From: Thermoplasmatales archaeon
Lineage (GTDB): Archaea; Thermoplasmatota; Thermoplasmata; Thermoplasmatales; GCA-001856825
Direction: 5' to 3'
Assembly: GCA_026127935.1 (NCBI GenBank)
Contig: JAJSLL010000006.1
Coordinates: forward strand, 30,132 to 94,131
Length of the DNA: 64,000 bases
Shown here: positions 8,542 through 17,627 of the stretch, in pieces
How positions within the stretch are numbered: the stretch's first letter is position 1
Layout of the letters: the number at the start of each line of letters is the position of its first letter
The notes under the pieces: generated by a model
What the model was told of the DNA's origin: nothing
The model's input: only the letters and a program-made list of their open reading frames with translations
Databases searched by the model: none
Position numbers and translations under genes: made by a program

Positions 8542-9826
8542 AAGTGGCTTCCGCAGCCTCCTTCACACCCTCAGAGAGTGTAGGGTGGGGATGGACAGTC
8601 ATTCCAAGATCCTTGGATGTAAGTCCCGATTCCACAGCCAGTGAAATCTCGCTTATCAACTCTGAAGCTCTGGGAGCAACGAATGCTCCCCCCTTGATCA
8701 CAAAGTTATCGTCAACGTAAATCCTGAATACCCCCTGGCTGGCATTCATGCCTAGGGCACGACCGTTCGTTGCCAAGGGTATGTTGTTGAACTTTTCGGT
8801 TTTTGTTCCAGTTGTCGCGATCTCAGGGTCCGAATAAATGACGAAAGGCATGGCGTGGTAATCGACTTCCGCGATTTTTCCAGATATGTTATCCGCAGCG
8901 ATTTCGGCATCATAGAACGCCTTGTGTGCTAGCATCGGTTGACCGCTCACATCCCCAACTGCATACACGCCTTCCACGCTAGTTCTTTTTCTCTTGTCCG
9001 TCTTTATGAACCTTCCATCCATCTCCGGATTGATTTTTTCTAGTCCAAATCCTTGAGTGTTTGGTTGGCGTCCAACAGTCATAACTACGAGCTCTGAATT
9101 CAGGAGGCTCCCGTCTGTTAAACTCACCGTGTATCCGTCAGCCTTTGTCACCTTCTCTACTCTGGCTCCGACGATTGTCTTGATCCCGAGTGTATTCATC
9201 CTCCTCTCCACGAACTTGCTCAGATCTGTATCTGTACCTGGAAGTATGTTTGGCATCATCTCAACAATGGTCACTTCACTTCCCAACTTCGCAAATGCAG
9301 TCCCAAGTTCAATGCCAATGTAGCCACCTCCGATCACGACTAGTGACTTTGGTATGTGGTCGACGTCGAGTATGTCCTTGTTGTACAGCACTTCATCAAT
9401 TCCCTTTATCCTGGACGGTACTGAACCAGTCGCTATGACGATGTTTTTTGCGTCGTACGTCTCATTGGACACCTTAACCGAGTTGCTGTTTTCGATCGTC
9501 CCCTTCCCCTTCACTACGACTCCCCCATAGGAAGTAACCAGTCTCTCCACTCCCGAAGTCAATTTATTGATCATCCCCCACTTCCATTCCTGCCACTTCT
9601 TCATATCGATTGTGACAGAAGATGTGACTCCTGGCATCTCCTTTAGGTATGAGATCGCATCAGCGAGCTCAATGACTGCCTTGCTTGGTATGCATCCGAA
9701 ATTCAGGCATTCCCCTCCGATCTTGTTCTCTTCGATCATCAGTGCCTTCTTACCATTCTGTCCAAGTCTAATCGCGGTGGAATAGCCTCCCGGTCCGCCA
9801 CCCAAAATAATGGCATCGTATTCCAT
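8507..9826 (-). CDS. lpdA: Dihydrolipoamide dehydrogenase (E3)
   Basis: 439 residues. FAD-binding GGGPGGYSTAIRLG is at the N-terminus, the redox disulfide is GGECLNFGCIPSKA, the NAD-binding motif is GGGYIGIELGTAFAKLGSEV, and the second FAD motif GVYAVGDVSGQPMLAHKAFYDA is present. The C-terminal dimer-interface His-Glu pair appears in VHPHPTLSEGVKEA. It reoxidises the dihydrolipoyl group of the neighbouring E2 with NAD+. It lies 3 nt after the E2 gene and overlaps lipB, within one operon. Confidence 0.95.
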   Translation of the reverse strand: MEYDAIILGGGPGGYSTAIRLGQNGKKALMIEENKIGGECLNFGCIPSKAVIELADAISYLKEMPGVTSSVTIDMKKWQEWKWGMINKLTSGVERLVTSYGGVVVKGKGTIENSNSVKVSNETYDAKNIVIATGSVPSRIKGIDEVLYNKDILDVDHIPKSLVVIGGGYIGIELGTAFAKLGSEVTIVEMMPNILPGTDTDLSKFVERRMNTLGIKTIVGARVEKVTKADGYTVSLTDGSLLNSELVVMTVGRQPNTQGFGLEKINPEMDGRFIKTDKRKRTSVEGVYAVGDVSGQPMLAHKAFYDAEIAADNISGKIAEVDYHAMPFVIYSDPEIATTGTKTEKFNNIPLATNGRALGMNASQGVFRIYVDDNFVIKGGAFVAPRASELISEISLAVESGLTSKDLGMTVHPHPTLSEGVKEAAEATYGKSLHYKSSR

Positions 9827-9829
9827 ATT

Positions 9830-10993
9830 TCACACCAGAAGTGTAGCGGGAGCCTCTAAATATTTTTTGACCCTAGAAATGAACCTGGCCGCCATTGCCC
9901 CGTCAATCAGTCTGTGGTCTGCTGATAGAGTCACGTACATGAACTTCCCCTGTACTCCGTCCATTATCCTGTGGATTCCCATGATCGCGACCTCAGGGTA
10001 ATTGATGATAGGAGTGGAAAATATCCCGCCTATGCTTCCCACGTTCGTAACAGTGAATGTCGAATCCCTCACTTCCTCCAGTTTCAGCTTTCCCTCCCTT
10101 GCTCTTTTTGCAAGTTCTTCTATCTCCGCAGAAAGTTCTGTCAGTGTTTTCTTATCAGCTTGCTTGACTACCGCAACTGTGAGTCCTTCGACTGTATCAA
10201 CTGCCACACCAATGTTGTAGTAGTCCAATAGTTCAAAGTTGCCGTCTTCGTGGGACCTCGCATTGAGGTACGGATACTCCTTCAGAGCGGCGACCGCAGC
10301 CTTTACAAAGAATGGAGTGAAACTTAGTGTGACTCCCTGCAACTTCAGTTTATCCTTGAAATCTATGAGTTCCTGCATCTTCACTTCTTCTGCAACGGCA
10401 TAGTGAGGAATGTTGCGCTTTGATTTTGTCATCTTTTCAGATATCAATCTTCTGAGTCCCTTCAGTTCCATTACTTTCCTTTCAACCGTCACCGCCTGTG
10501 GTTTCGGTGCAGCGGAAGTCTCTTCAGTTACTGGCGTTGCAACATAAGACTCTACGTCTTTTGCGGTGATCCTGCCGCCAGGACCCGTCCCCTTCACTCT
10601 CGAAAGTTCAATACCCTTCTCCCTTGCAAGTTTCCTTACTGCAGGTGGTGCAAGAACGGATCCGCTATCTGCTGGTTCTCCCTTTACAGGTATCTGAGAC
10701 GTCTTTGTTGATGTCTCCTTTACTACCTCTTCGCGAGTGGTCGGGACGGTTGTAGAAGAACTTCCACCTATTTCCAGGAGAGAAGTACCTACTTTGGCAA
10801 TTTCGCCCTCCTTGTAGTACAATTTCGTGACCTCTCCCTCGAAAGGTGAAGGGATCTGAACTGTTACCTTGTCGGTCATTACTTCTACTATGACATCGTC
10901 CTTGTGAACCAAATCCCCCTGCTTAACGTTCCACTTGACGATCTCTCCTTCTTGGACTCCTTCTCCAATGTCCGGTAACTTGAATGTAGGCAT
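9830..10993 (-). CDS. 2-oxoacid dehydrogenase E2, dihydrolipoamide acyltransferase
   Basis: 387 residues with the full E2 layout. A single lipoyl domain (residues 1-78) carries the lipoylated Lys42 in EVMTDKVTVQIPSP. A flexible Thr/Ser/Pro-rich linker follows, then the peripheral-subunit binding domain PAVRKLAREKGIELSRVKGTGPGG, a second linker, and the catalytic domain ending in SADHRLIDGAMAARF with the active-site His360 and Asp364. The acyl group handled (acetyl versus branched-chain) is not decided by sequence. GAGGGATTGAG in front of the ATG is a good Shine-Dalgarno site. Confidence 0.95.
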   Translation of the reverse strand: MPTFKLPDIGEGVQEGEIVKWNVKQGDLVHKDDVIVEVMTDKVTVQIPSPFEGEVTKLYYKEGEIAKVGTSLLEIGGSSSTTVPTTREEVVKETSTKTSQIPVKGEPADSGSVLAPPAVRKLAREKGIELSRVKGTGPGGRITAKDVESYVATPVTEETSAAPKPQAVTVERKVMELKGLRRLISEKMTKSKRNIPHYAVAEEVKMQELIDFKDKLKLQGVTLSFTPFFVKAAVAALKEYPYLNARSHEDGNFELLDYYNIGVAVDTVEGLTVAVVKQADKKTLTELSAEIEELAKRAREGKLKLEEVRDSTFTVTNVGSIGGIFSTPIINYPEVAIMGIHRIMDGVQGKFMYVTLSADHRLIDGAMAARFISRVKKYLEAPATLLV

Positions 10994-11002
10994 CTCAATC
11001 CC

Positions 11003-11968
11003 TCAATAATTTAGCACCTTATTAATTGCGTTCATTATTCTTTTCTCGTCAGGAATGTAGAATTCCTCGTGAGAGTACGGGAACGGAATGTCGTACCCTG
11101 TAACCCTGACTATGGGAGCGAGCAGCGAATCTATCGCCCTCTCTGCAATTAACGCTGAAATTTCCGCACCAACACCAAGTGTTCTTGGCGCCTCATGGAC
11201 AATCACGACTCTGCCTGTTTTCTTCGCCGTCTGAAGGATTGCGGTGATATCCATCGGCAGTATAGTTCTTAGATCTATCACATCAGCGTTCACCTGGTTT
11301 TTCTCGACCGCGCTCATTACCACCGGAACCATGCTACCGTATGTGATGATCGACACATCATCACCCTCCTTCAACTTGGCCGCTTTTCCTATCTCTACTT
11401 CAAACTGTTCGTCGGGAACTTCTGACTTTGCTGCCCTGTACAACCTCTTCGGCTCGAGGAATATTACTGGGTCTTTGCTCTTGTAAGCTGAGACCAGCAG
11501 TCCGCTGGCATCGTATGGGTTTGATGGAGTTACGACGATGAGGCCAGCGGTATGAGCAAAGTAAGCTTCTCCGCTCTGTGAATGGTACAGTCCTCCTCTG
11601 ACCCCTCCACCGTAAGGTGTTCTTATGACCAGCGGTACGTCGAATCGTCCTCCAGTCCTATACCTGACCTTGGCAATGTTGTTGACTATCTGATCAAATG
11701 CGGGGAAGATATAATCCTGAAATTGGATCTCAGCAATTGGTTTGAGCCCATACATTGCCATACCCGAAGCCATCCCGATGATTGCAAGCTCGTTCAACGG
11801 GGTGTCGATTACCCTTTCGGTCCCGTACTTGTTCAGCAGGTTATCAGTGACCCTGAATACCCCACCATCTCTTCCAACGTCCTCGCCCATGATGATTATT
11901 CTCTCATCGGTTGCCATCAGTCGATCTAAGGATCTGTTCAGAGACTGTACCATGTTAATCTGAGACAT
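11003..11968 (-). CDS. 2-oxoacid dehydrogenase E1 component, beta subunit
   Basis: 321 residues, typical E1-beta. It starts MSQINMVQSLNRSLDRLMATDERIIIMGEDVG, carries the TPP-proximal Glu in GEDVG and has FDVPLVIRTPYGGGVRGGLYHSQSGEAYFAHTAGL, the family core. YDASGLLVSAYKSKDPVIFLEPKRLYR and VTGYDIPFPYSHEEFYIPD follow. GGAGGG sits 8 nt before the chosen ATG, which overlaps the E1-alpha stop by 14 nt. It pairs with E1-alpha to form the heterotetrameric TPP-dependent decarboxylase. Confidence 0.95.
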   Translation of the reverse strand: MSQINMVQSLNRSLDRLMATDERIIIMGEDVGRDGGVFRVTDNLLNKYGTERVIDTPLNELAIIGMASGMAMYGLKPIAEIQFQDYIFPAFDQIVNNIAKVRYRTGGRFDVPLVIRTPYGGGVRGGLYHSQSGEAYFAHTAGLIVVTPSNPYDASGLLVSAYKSKDPVIFLEPKRLYRAAKSEVPDEQFEVEIGKAAKLKEGDDVSIITYGSMVPVVMSAVEKNQVNADVIDLRTILPMDITAILQTAKKTGRVVIVHEAPRTLGVGAEISALIAERAIDSLLAPIVRVTGYDIPFPYSHEEFYIPDEKRIMNAINKVLNY

Positions 11969-12971
11969 TCAAATCCCTCCTCTCTTCCTCCTGAATCCAT
12001 GTTGGCTTTTCGTAAACGTCATCAAAGATGCTCAATGGATCAGTAGGAGGTATGTTCATCCTTTCCTCCATCTCCTTGTCGACATTTTCTTTCGCCTGTG
12101 CCTTGGTTGCCATTACAAAATTGGAATCGACAACTCCCATTTTCAGGAGGAGGTTTTCAAGTCTCTTTATTGGATCTTTTTCACTGCCATCAGTTATCTC
12201 ATCAATCCTGTACTTCTTCGGATCGTCTGATGTGGAATGGGGTCCTATTCTGTATGTCACCGCTTCGACAAGGTATGGTCCCTTCCCGCTTCTGACATAA
12301 TCAAAAGCTTCCTGAAGGCCTGAAAGGGAACCTATGAGATCGTTGCCATCTACCCTCTTTCCGGGTATTCCATATGCAGCCCCTTTCTTGTATATTTCAG
12401 CCTTAGTCTGTTTACTTGCAGGAAGTGAAATTGCCCACCCGTTGTTTTCACAGATGAAGAGAACATTGAGATTGTATACCGATGCCATTGTCAATGCCGC
12501 GTGAAAATCTGAAGTGGAAGTTGCACCATCTCCAAAAGTTGTAATTACAATTCCGTTCTTCTTGGTGTATCTCATTGAATATGCGGCACCGACTGTCAGA
12601 GGTAGGTGTGCACCTACAGGACTCTGCACGGTAGAGAAATTGAACTCCTTGAATGAGAAATGATCCGGCATCTGTCTTCCCTTCTGGAAGTCATTGCTGT
12701 TCCCGAGCATCTGATCAAAGATCAGAGACAACGGCACTCCTCTCTGAAGGTAGAGCGCAAGGTCTCGGTAATAAGCGAAAATAAGATCTTCCTTATCGGC
12801 GAGCATAGCAGTTGCTATCTGTATCATTTCCTGACCCTGAGCAGGGACATGGAATCCAATTATCCCCTGTCTCTGGGCATTTATTATTTTTATGTCGAGA
12901 GTTCTCGCCAAGACTGCAGTCTTGTACGCGGCGATAGCCTGCTCATTCGACAGATTACCAACAATAGCCAT
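11955..12971 (-). CDS. 2-oxoacid dehydrogenase E1 component, alpha subunit
   Basis: About 338 residues from the chosen start. The TPP-binding motif is GDGATSTSDFHAALTMASVYNLNVLFICENN, and the activation loop has YRIGPHSTSDDPKKYR with the usual phosphorylatable-site region (not regulated this way in archaea as far as known). The ORF track starts at 12998, inside lipA; the ATG at 12971 just after the lipA stop, with GAGGAG/GAGGG upstream, gives the usual N-terminus (LSNEQAIAAYKTAVLARTLD). With E1-beta it decarboxylates a 2-oxoacid and acylates E2. Confidence 0.93.
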   Translation of the reverse strand: MAIVGNLSNEQAIAAYKTAVLARTLDIKIINAQRQGIIGFHVPAQGQEMIQIATAMLADKEDLIFAYYRDLALYLQRGVPLSLIFDQMLGNSNDFQKGRQMPDHFSFKEFNFSTVQSPVGAHLPLTVGAAYSMRYTKKNGIVITTFGDGATSTSDFHAALTMASVYNLNVLFICENNGWAISLPASKQTKAEIYKKGAAYGIPGKRVDGNDLIGSLSGLQEAFDYVRSGKGPYLVEAVTYRIGPHSTSDDPKKYRIDEITDGSEKDPIKRLENLLLKMGVVDSNFVMATKAQAKENVDKEMEERMNIPPTDPLSIFDDVYEKPTWIQEEERRDLNVSD

Positions 12972-12976
12972 GTCCC

Positions 12977-13819
12977 TCAGTGTCTCCTCATCGCCCATGC
13001 TTCTGCGGCCCTGTAAGATGTTCTAACCAGGGGTCCAGATGCCACGAACTGGAATCCCAGCTCGTACCCAATTTCCTTGAATTTTTCGAAACTGTTCATG
13101 CTGCTGTACTCTACAACAGGCAGTTGCATTTTTGATGGCCTGAGATATTGTCCTATTGTAAGAATGCTCACACCAACACCTCTTAGGTCCCTCATCGTTT
13201 CAATGACTTCTTCATCAGTTTCACCAAGACCAACCATTATCGAAGACTTTGTAACGAACCCTTTTGATGCAGCATAATTTAGAACTTCTAGTGATTGATC
13301 GTAATCGGCACGATGGTCTCTCACCGAAGACGAAAGCCTCCTGACAGTCTCGACGTTGTGTGCAAAGACAACAGGCGCCTCGTTCAAGATCGTATCTATG
13401 CATTCTTTGTTTCCCCTGAAATCGGGAGTCAGAACTTCAACCACCGCCCCGGTGTTCTTGACTTCCTTAATGACGGTCGCAAAGTGATGGGCTCCCTGAT
13501 CGGGTAGATCGTCCCTATCTACGGACGTTATAACTACATACTTCAATCCCATCTCTTTCACGGCCGTTGCAACTTTAGATGGTTCCATTGGATCCAACGG
13601 TTGGACAAATCCATGAGTTACAGAACAGAACCTGCACGCCCTTGAACAATTCTTACCAAGAACCATAAAAGTAGCAGTCCCGTTAGACCAACATTCCCCT
13701 CTGTTGGGGCATCTCGCTTCCTCACAAACGGTGTGCAAATTAAGACCGTTGACTTCCCTTTTTGTGTCGAAGAAAGTCTCTTCAGTGGGAAGCTTAACTT
13801 TCGCGTACTCTGGATGCAT
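12977..13819 (-). CDS. lipA: Lipoyl synthase LipA
   Basis: 280 residues, radical-SAM lipoyl synthase. The auxiliary cluster motif is CEEARCPNRGEC and the radical SAM motif is CSRACRFC, both intact, and the C-terminal arginine-serine ligand region is VRTSYRA. Radical SAM features VVITSVDRDDLPDQGAHHF and VGLGETDEEV are also typical. It is the first gene of the operon lipA-E1alpha-E1beta-E2-lpd-lipB, so lipoate insertion and its target complex are made together. A TTTAAA box lies about 26 nt upstream of the ATG. Confidence 0.95.
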   Translation of the reverse strand: MHPEYAKVKLPTEETFFDTKREVNGLNLHTVCEEARCPNRGECWSNGTATFMVLGKNCSRACRFCSVTHGFVQPLDPMEPSKVATAVKEMGLKYVVITSVDRDDLPDQGAHHFATVIKEVKNTGAVVEVLTPDFRGNKECIDTILNEAPVVFAHNVETVRRLSSSVRDHRADYDQSLEVLNYAASKGFVTKSSIMVGLGETDEEVIETMRDLRGVGVSILTIGQYLRPSKMQLPVVEYSSMNSFEKFKEIGYELGFQFVASGPLVRTSYRAAEAWAMRRH

Positions 13820-13839
13820 TATTTTGAAAGTTGATTATG

Positions 13840-13850
13840 CCTTTAAAGAT
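13840..13850 (-). promoter_or_regulatory. TATA-like box of the lipA-dehydrogenase operon
   Basis: Minus-strand ATCTTTAAAGG is centred 26 nt upstream of the lipA ATG, consistent with a leaderless archaeal transcript. It lies in the 82-nt gap after the MFS gene and is the only obvious promoter for the six-gene operon. Confidence 0.55.
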
Positions 13851-13901
13851 TTTCGGTATAATTAAATTCTATGTCATTAAATGTCTCCGTGAGGGGACAT
13901 C

Positions 13902-15410
13902 TCATTTCGAAGTAGCACTGCTAGATTCTCTCTGCCATGCCGCTTTATTTCCTCTAAGTACGGACGGAATAATTGCAGCCAACATTATCGCTGCAGAAAG
14001 GAAGAAAAGATAGTGGATCGAGGAGATAAACTGGCTTACCCATGGGCCAACCGAACCACCATTAGAAGTGCCAAGAAATATTCCAGTCAGATTTGTCATC
14101 GGTACGGAGAGCGACATTACATAGAATGCGATTCCCATGCTGAATATCTGTCCGGTGTTCACGAGAGTCGCGCTCATTCCGGATGCTATTCCTCTCTCAG
14201 ATGGAGGAGATGCATTCATTATCGAAGCTCTGTTCGGCGATGCAAAAATTCCCATGCCGCTACCCACCAAAATCAATGGCCCAAGAAGTTGGTCAAATGT
14301 AGTCGTAGGTCCCAAACGGGCAAGAAATATGAATCCAAAAGCAGAGACAGCAAGTCCGATAGTGGATAGAATCCTGGCACCATACTTGTCAGATAACCAA
14401 CCACTTATAGGTCCGAAAAAAGAGAGTGCAATTGAAGTTGGGACAAGAAAGACACCTGCAAGAAACGGATTCAATCTCATGGTGGGACCCTGTAGATAAA
14501 ACACAAGAACAAATGTGACAGCACCCCTCGCAAGAGCATTCATGAAAATTGCCAAATTACCTGCCGCGAAGAGCCGTATTCTGAAGAGCCTCAGGTCAAA
14601 CATCGGGTGATCTATTCTCAATTCATACAAAATGAACCCAATGAAAATAACAACTCCCGCAACCAGCATCGCAGATACTTCTGGAAGATGAGCCGAACCA
14701 GTTGCATACAAAGTGATTCCCGCAAGTATCAGACTGATAGCGCCTGCAAAAGAAATGTTTCCAATGCTGTCTATTTTCTGGCCTCTCTTTATCAACGCGA
14801 GTTCTTTCAAGTGGTGATGTGCCCACCATGTCGCAACGATTCCGATGGGGATATTGACGTAGAAAATTGATCTCCATCCGATGGTGTACGTCATTATTCC
14901 ACCGAGTACAAGACCGGAAACGGAACCAACAACAATCGCAACCTGATTTATTCCAAGTGCCATTCCCCTTTCCTTCTCATCAAAAGCATCAGTTATGATT
15001 GCCCCACTGTTAGAGAACAGAAATGCTGCTCCCACTCCCTGTACAAGTCTGAATCCTATCAGCTCAGGACCGCTCTGTGAGAGACTGCACAGGGCAGAGC
15101 CAGCTGTGAAGAGTGCAAAACCGAAAGTGTATAGCCTGACCCTACCAAACATGTCAGATAGTCTACCAAAGTTTACAAGGACGGCTGCCGTGATAAGAGT
15201 GTAACCCATCAGTATCCAGAGCAGGTCAAGTATCGAAGTATTGGGAAGTTCTCTTGCTATTGTTGGGAGGGAAATTAGGACGATATTCATATCAAGAGAA
15301 GCCATCACTGTCCCAAGAGTAGTATTAGAGAGAACTGTCCACTTGTACTGCACTCCTCGGATAGTCTTCTTCGAGATAAAAGATTTATGAGAATCAATCG
15401 AATATTTCAA
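13902..15410 (-). CDS. MFS transporter, DHA2-like (14 membrane segments)
   Basis: 502 residues with about 14 strongly hydrophobic segments. The N-terminal half has LDMNIVLISLPTIAREL, the MFS loop LSDMFGRVRLYTFGFALFTAGSALC and the drug-exporter motif C-like RLVQGVGAAFLFSNSGAI, all characteristic of the EmrB/QacA (DHA2) family. The substrate is unknown. The start is TTG at 15410; no ATG is available before the first helix. It is divergent from the DUF3311/SSS pair across an AT-rich 69-nt gap. Confidence 0.88.
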   Translation of the reverse strand: MKYSIDSHKSFISKKTIRGVQYKWTVLSNTTLGTVMASLDMNIVLISLPTIARELPNTSILDLLWILMGYTLITAAVLVNFGRLSDMFGRVRLYTFGFALFTAGSALCSLSQSGPELIGFRLVQGVGAAFLFSNSGAIITDAFDEKERGMALGINQVAIVVGSVSGLVLGGIMTYTIGWRSIFYVNIPIGIVATWWAHHHLKELALIKRGQKIDSIGNISFAGAISLILAGITLYATGSAHLPEVSAMLVAGVVIFIGFILYELRIDHPMFDLRLFRIRLFAAGNLAIFMNALARGAVTFVLVFYLQGPTMRLNPFLAGVFLVPTSIALSFFGPISGWLSDKYGARILSTIGLAVSAFGFIFLARLGPTTTFDQLLGPLILVGSGMGIFASPNRASIMNASPPSERGIASGMSATLVNTGQIFSMGIAFYVMSLSVPMTNLTGIFLGTSNGGSVGPWVSQFISSIHYLFFLSAAIMLAAIIPSVLRGNKAAWQRESSSATSK

Positions 15411-15438
15411 GGTATAATTGGAATATTCAACTATAATT

Positions 15439-15452
15439 AACTATATATAATA
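15439..15452. promoter_or_regulatory. Divergent promoter region between MFS and symporter genes
   Basis: AACTATATATAATA lies about 30-40 nt from both the ATG at 15480 (plus) and the TTG at 15410 (minus), so it could supply TATA boxes in both directions. A nearby GAATATTC palindrome (15421-15428) may be a regulator site; this is inference only. Confidence 0.4.
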
Positions 15453-15479
15453 CCTTAAACATACTTGATTTCGTTTAAA

Positions 15480-15734
15480 ATGACGACAGCAGAAGTTGGT
15501 GTTGATGAACTGTCGCTAGAAACGAAAGGGACAACCGGTCAGAAAGTTGTGGTCGCTCTTTTATTGCTCATACCGATGGTGGTATTTGCATTAACTCCGC
15601 TCTACAACTCGAAAGGACCAGAGCTCTTCGGAGTCACATTTTTTTACTGGTTCCTAACGTTTTGGCTTTTTGTTTCTGCGGCTTTGTTTACAGGTGCTGC
15701 ATTGTTGCTGAATAAGATGGAGGGAGGAAAATGA
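15480..15734 (+). CDS. DUF3311-like small membrane protein, symporter partner
   Basis: 84 residues from the ATG at 15480; the tracked TTG at 15465 is an upstream extension. Two hydrophobic segments are visible, with LTPLYNSKGPELFGVTFFYWF between them, the pattern of the DUF3311 family that is encoded next to sodium/solute symporters. It overlaps the following symporter by 4 nt. It may be an accessory subunit; function is otherwise unknown. Confidence 0.8.
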   Translation: MTTAEVGVDELSLETKGTTGQKVVVALLLLIPMVVFALTPLYNSKGPELFGVTFFYWFLTFWLFVSAALFTGAALLLNKMEGGK

Positions 15735-17290
15735 GCAGCACTTTTAACATAGAGGTATTTGCAGTATTTGTCAGCCTGTTTGTTCTCTTCGTAGCTCTAG
15801 GATTCGGAGCGTCTCGCTGGAGAAGGGGAGACATGAATGACCTTGGAGACTGGGCACTGGCAGGCCGAAAAATCGGCAGTTATCTCGCATGGTTCTTGGT
15901 AGGAGCAGACCTTTATACGGCATACACTTTCATCGCAATTCCAGAATCACTTTACATAAAAGGCGCGGTATATTTCTTTGCCGTACCTTACGTAGGTATG
16001 ACATTCGGAGTAGCTTTGATCACCATGCCGAGACTCTGGAAACTTTCCAGAAAACACAACTATGTAACGGCAGTAGACATGGTCAAAGACAAGTTTAACA
16101 GCAGGTCACTAGCTACGATTATCGCGCTGACCGGAATAGTTGCTGAACTCCCATACATCGCGCTTCAAATCTACGGTATGCAGGCAGTACTTACTATTAT
16201 GATAGGTCAATTGGTGACAAGTAATGCCGCAACCATAACCGAAGTAGCGCTCATAATTGCATTCGTCATTCTGGCTGCGTTCACCTTCACCAGTGGACTG
16301 AGGGGAGCTGTGGTTACAGCAGTGATGAAGGACGTCATAATTTTTGCAACGGTGATAGTTGTCATAGTTCTTGTCCCGATGTACATCGGCGGATTCGGAA
16401 ATGCATTCACAGCCATGGCAACGGCAAAGAGCCATCCCGTAACGGGTTCGTATCAACTGTCTGGCCTCTTCCTCAACGGATTCATTAGTCTAACCATAGG
16501 GAGTGCGCTGGCTCTTTATCTGTATCCGCACGCTATCAACGGAGTATTGAGTACCAGCAGCACGAAGAAACTGAGAATGAGCACAGCACTTCTGCCCATA
16601 TATGGGGTGGGACTGGCCCTGCTTGCACTTTTCGGAGTTTTGGCTTACGGTGCGACAAAGGCACTACCACTCATCCACACATACGGGCCAGTTACGACCG
16701 TACCTGCTCTAATATATGCCTATTTCCCGCCCTGGTTCGTGGGATTCGCATTCCTCGGTATATTCATAGGGGGACTAGTACCTGCATCAATCATGGCAAT
16801 AGCACAGGCAAATCTGCTGACGAGAAATGTCTTGAAGCCCTATTTTAAGAACATAACACCGAAGCTTGAAGCAAGACTATCGAAGTACTTCTCCATAATG
16901 TTCAAATTCATAGCGCTTGCATTCATATTTGTCGTGTTGCCAACATACTCTCTCCAGCTGCAACTTGTGGGTGGTATCATAATCCTACAGACGCTTCCAT
17001 CGATCTTCCTTGCTCTTTATTCAAACAAGCTGAATAAATGGGCTACGGGTCTAGGATGGCTTGCAGGTCAAATCACAGGTTTGGGATTACTCATAGATGC
17101 AAACTTCATCGTCAGCCATGGAACGAGCATAACAACGGTCTTTTTCAAATTCAGTACGCCGCTCGGATTCTTCTACGCAGGTATGATTGGCATACTAGTC
17201 AATCTGTTAGTAGTGTTGGTTGGCTCTATGGTTGCGGGAGCAGTTAGACCGAATGCAGTAGCTTCACCCGGCACTAGCGGAAGGAAGTAG
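15731..17290 (+). CDS. Sodium:solute symporter family permease
   Basis: 519 residues with about 13 membrane segments. The N-terminal DWALAGRKIGSYLAWFLVGADLYTAYTF and the GIVAELPYIALQIYGMQAVL stretch match the SSS family (monocarboxylate/proline/pantothenate type), as does ALYLYPHAINGVLSTSSTKKLRMSTALLPIYGVGLALLALFG. The substrate cannot be predicted; small organic acids or amino acids are common. Coupled to the small DUF3311 gene by ATGA overlap. A hairpin with a T-run follows the stop. Confidence 0.9.
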   Translation: MSSTFNIEVFAVFVSLFVLFVALGFGASRWRRGDMNDLGDWALAGRKIGSYLAWFLVGADLYTAYTFIAIPESLYIKGAVYFFAVPYVGMTFGVALITMPRLWKLSRKHNYVTAVDMVKDKFNSRSLATIIALTGIVAELPYIALQIYGMQAVLTIMIGQLVTSNAATITEVALIIAFVILAAFTFTSGLRGAVVTAVMKDVIIFATVIVVIVLVPMYIGGFGNAFTAMATAKSHPVTGSYQLSGLFLNGFISLTIGSALALYLYPHAINGVLSTSSTKKLRMSTALLPIYGVGLALLALFGVLAYGATKALPLIHTYGPVTTVPALIYAYFPPWFVGFAFLGIFIGGLVPASIMAIAQANLLTRNVLKPYFKNITPKLEARLSKYFSIMFKFIALAFIFVVLPTYSLQLQLVGGIIILQTLPSIFLALYSNKLNKWATGLGWLAGQITGLGLLIDANFIVSHGTSITTVFFKFSTPLGFFYAGMIGILVNLLVVLVGSMVAGAVRPNAVASPGTSGRK

Positions 17291-17322
17291 TTTCTTACCT
17301 TCCTTTTTTTTATTTTTTCTAT
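17279..17322 (+). terminator. Hairpin plus T-tract after the symporter gene
   Basis: GGAAGGAAG and CTTACCTTCC pair as a 9-bp stem with one bulged A around a TAGTTT loop that includes the stop codon, followed directly by eight T and a second T-run. This is a good factor-independent-like terminator. Confidence 0.65.
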
Positions 17323-17399
17323 TTCACTCCTTTTCCAGGAAATATATTTTCAAAACAAAGTCAGTTCGATATTTCTCTTTTGTATAAAGGAGTCTGAAA

Positions 17400-17472
17400 A
17401 GCCACCGGAGGGAATCGGACCCCCGACCTGCTGATTACGAATCAGCTGCTCTACCTACTGAGCCACGGTGGC
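17400..17472 (-). tRNA. tRNA-Thr (anticodon CGU)
   Basis: The minus strand reads a full cloverleaf: acceptor GCCACCG/CGGTGGC (7 bp), D-arm GCTC-AGTAGGTA-GAGC, anticodon stem GCTGA/TCAGC with loop TTCGTAA (anticodon CGT), a 5-nt variable loop, T-arm GGGGG-TCCGATT-CCCTC (one G-U pair), and U as discriminator base. CCA is not encoded and there is no intron. Anticodon CGU reads ACG, threonine. Confidence 0.95.
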
Positions 17473-17627
17473 GTCAACGCTTATCTTGATTCAATATATG
17501 TTCATTTCCATTGTGTCAAAGGCTCAGAAAATGGCTCCACATCAAAGTTTACGGAATGTAGTCACTCTTCTCAATTGGAAACGTTCATATAGAAGAATAA
17601 AATACGGAAAACGAGGTGTCCAATTAA

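Noticed and set aside
14607-14877. Short ORFs on both strands inside the MFS gene
   Set aside because: Both fall inside the transmembrane-coding part of a clear MFS gene and show no independent features.
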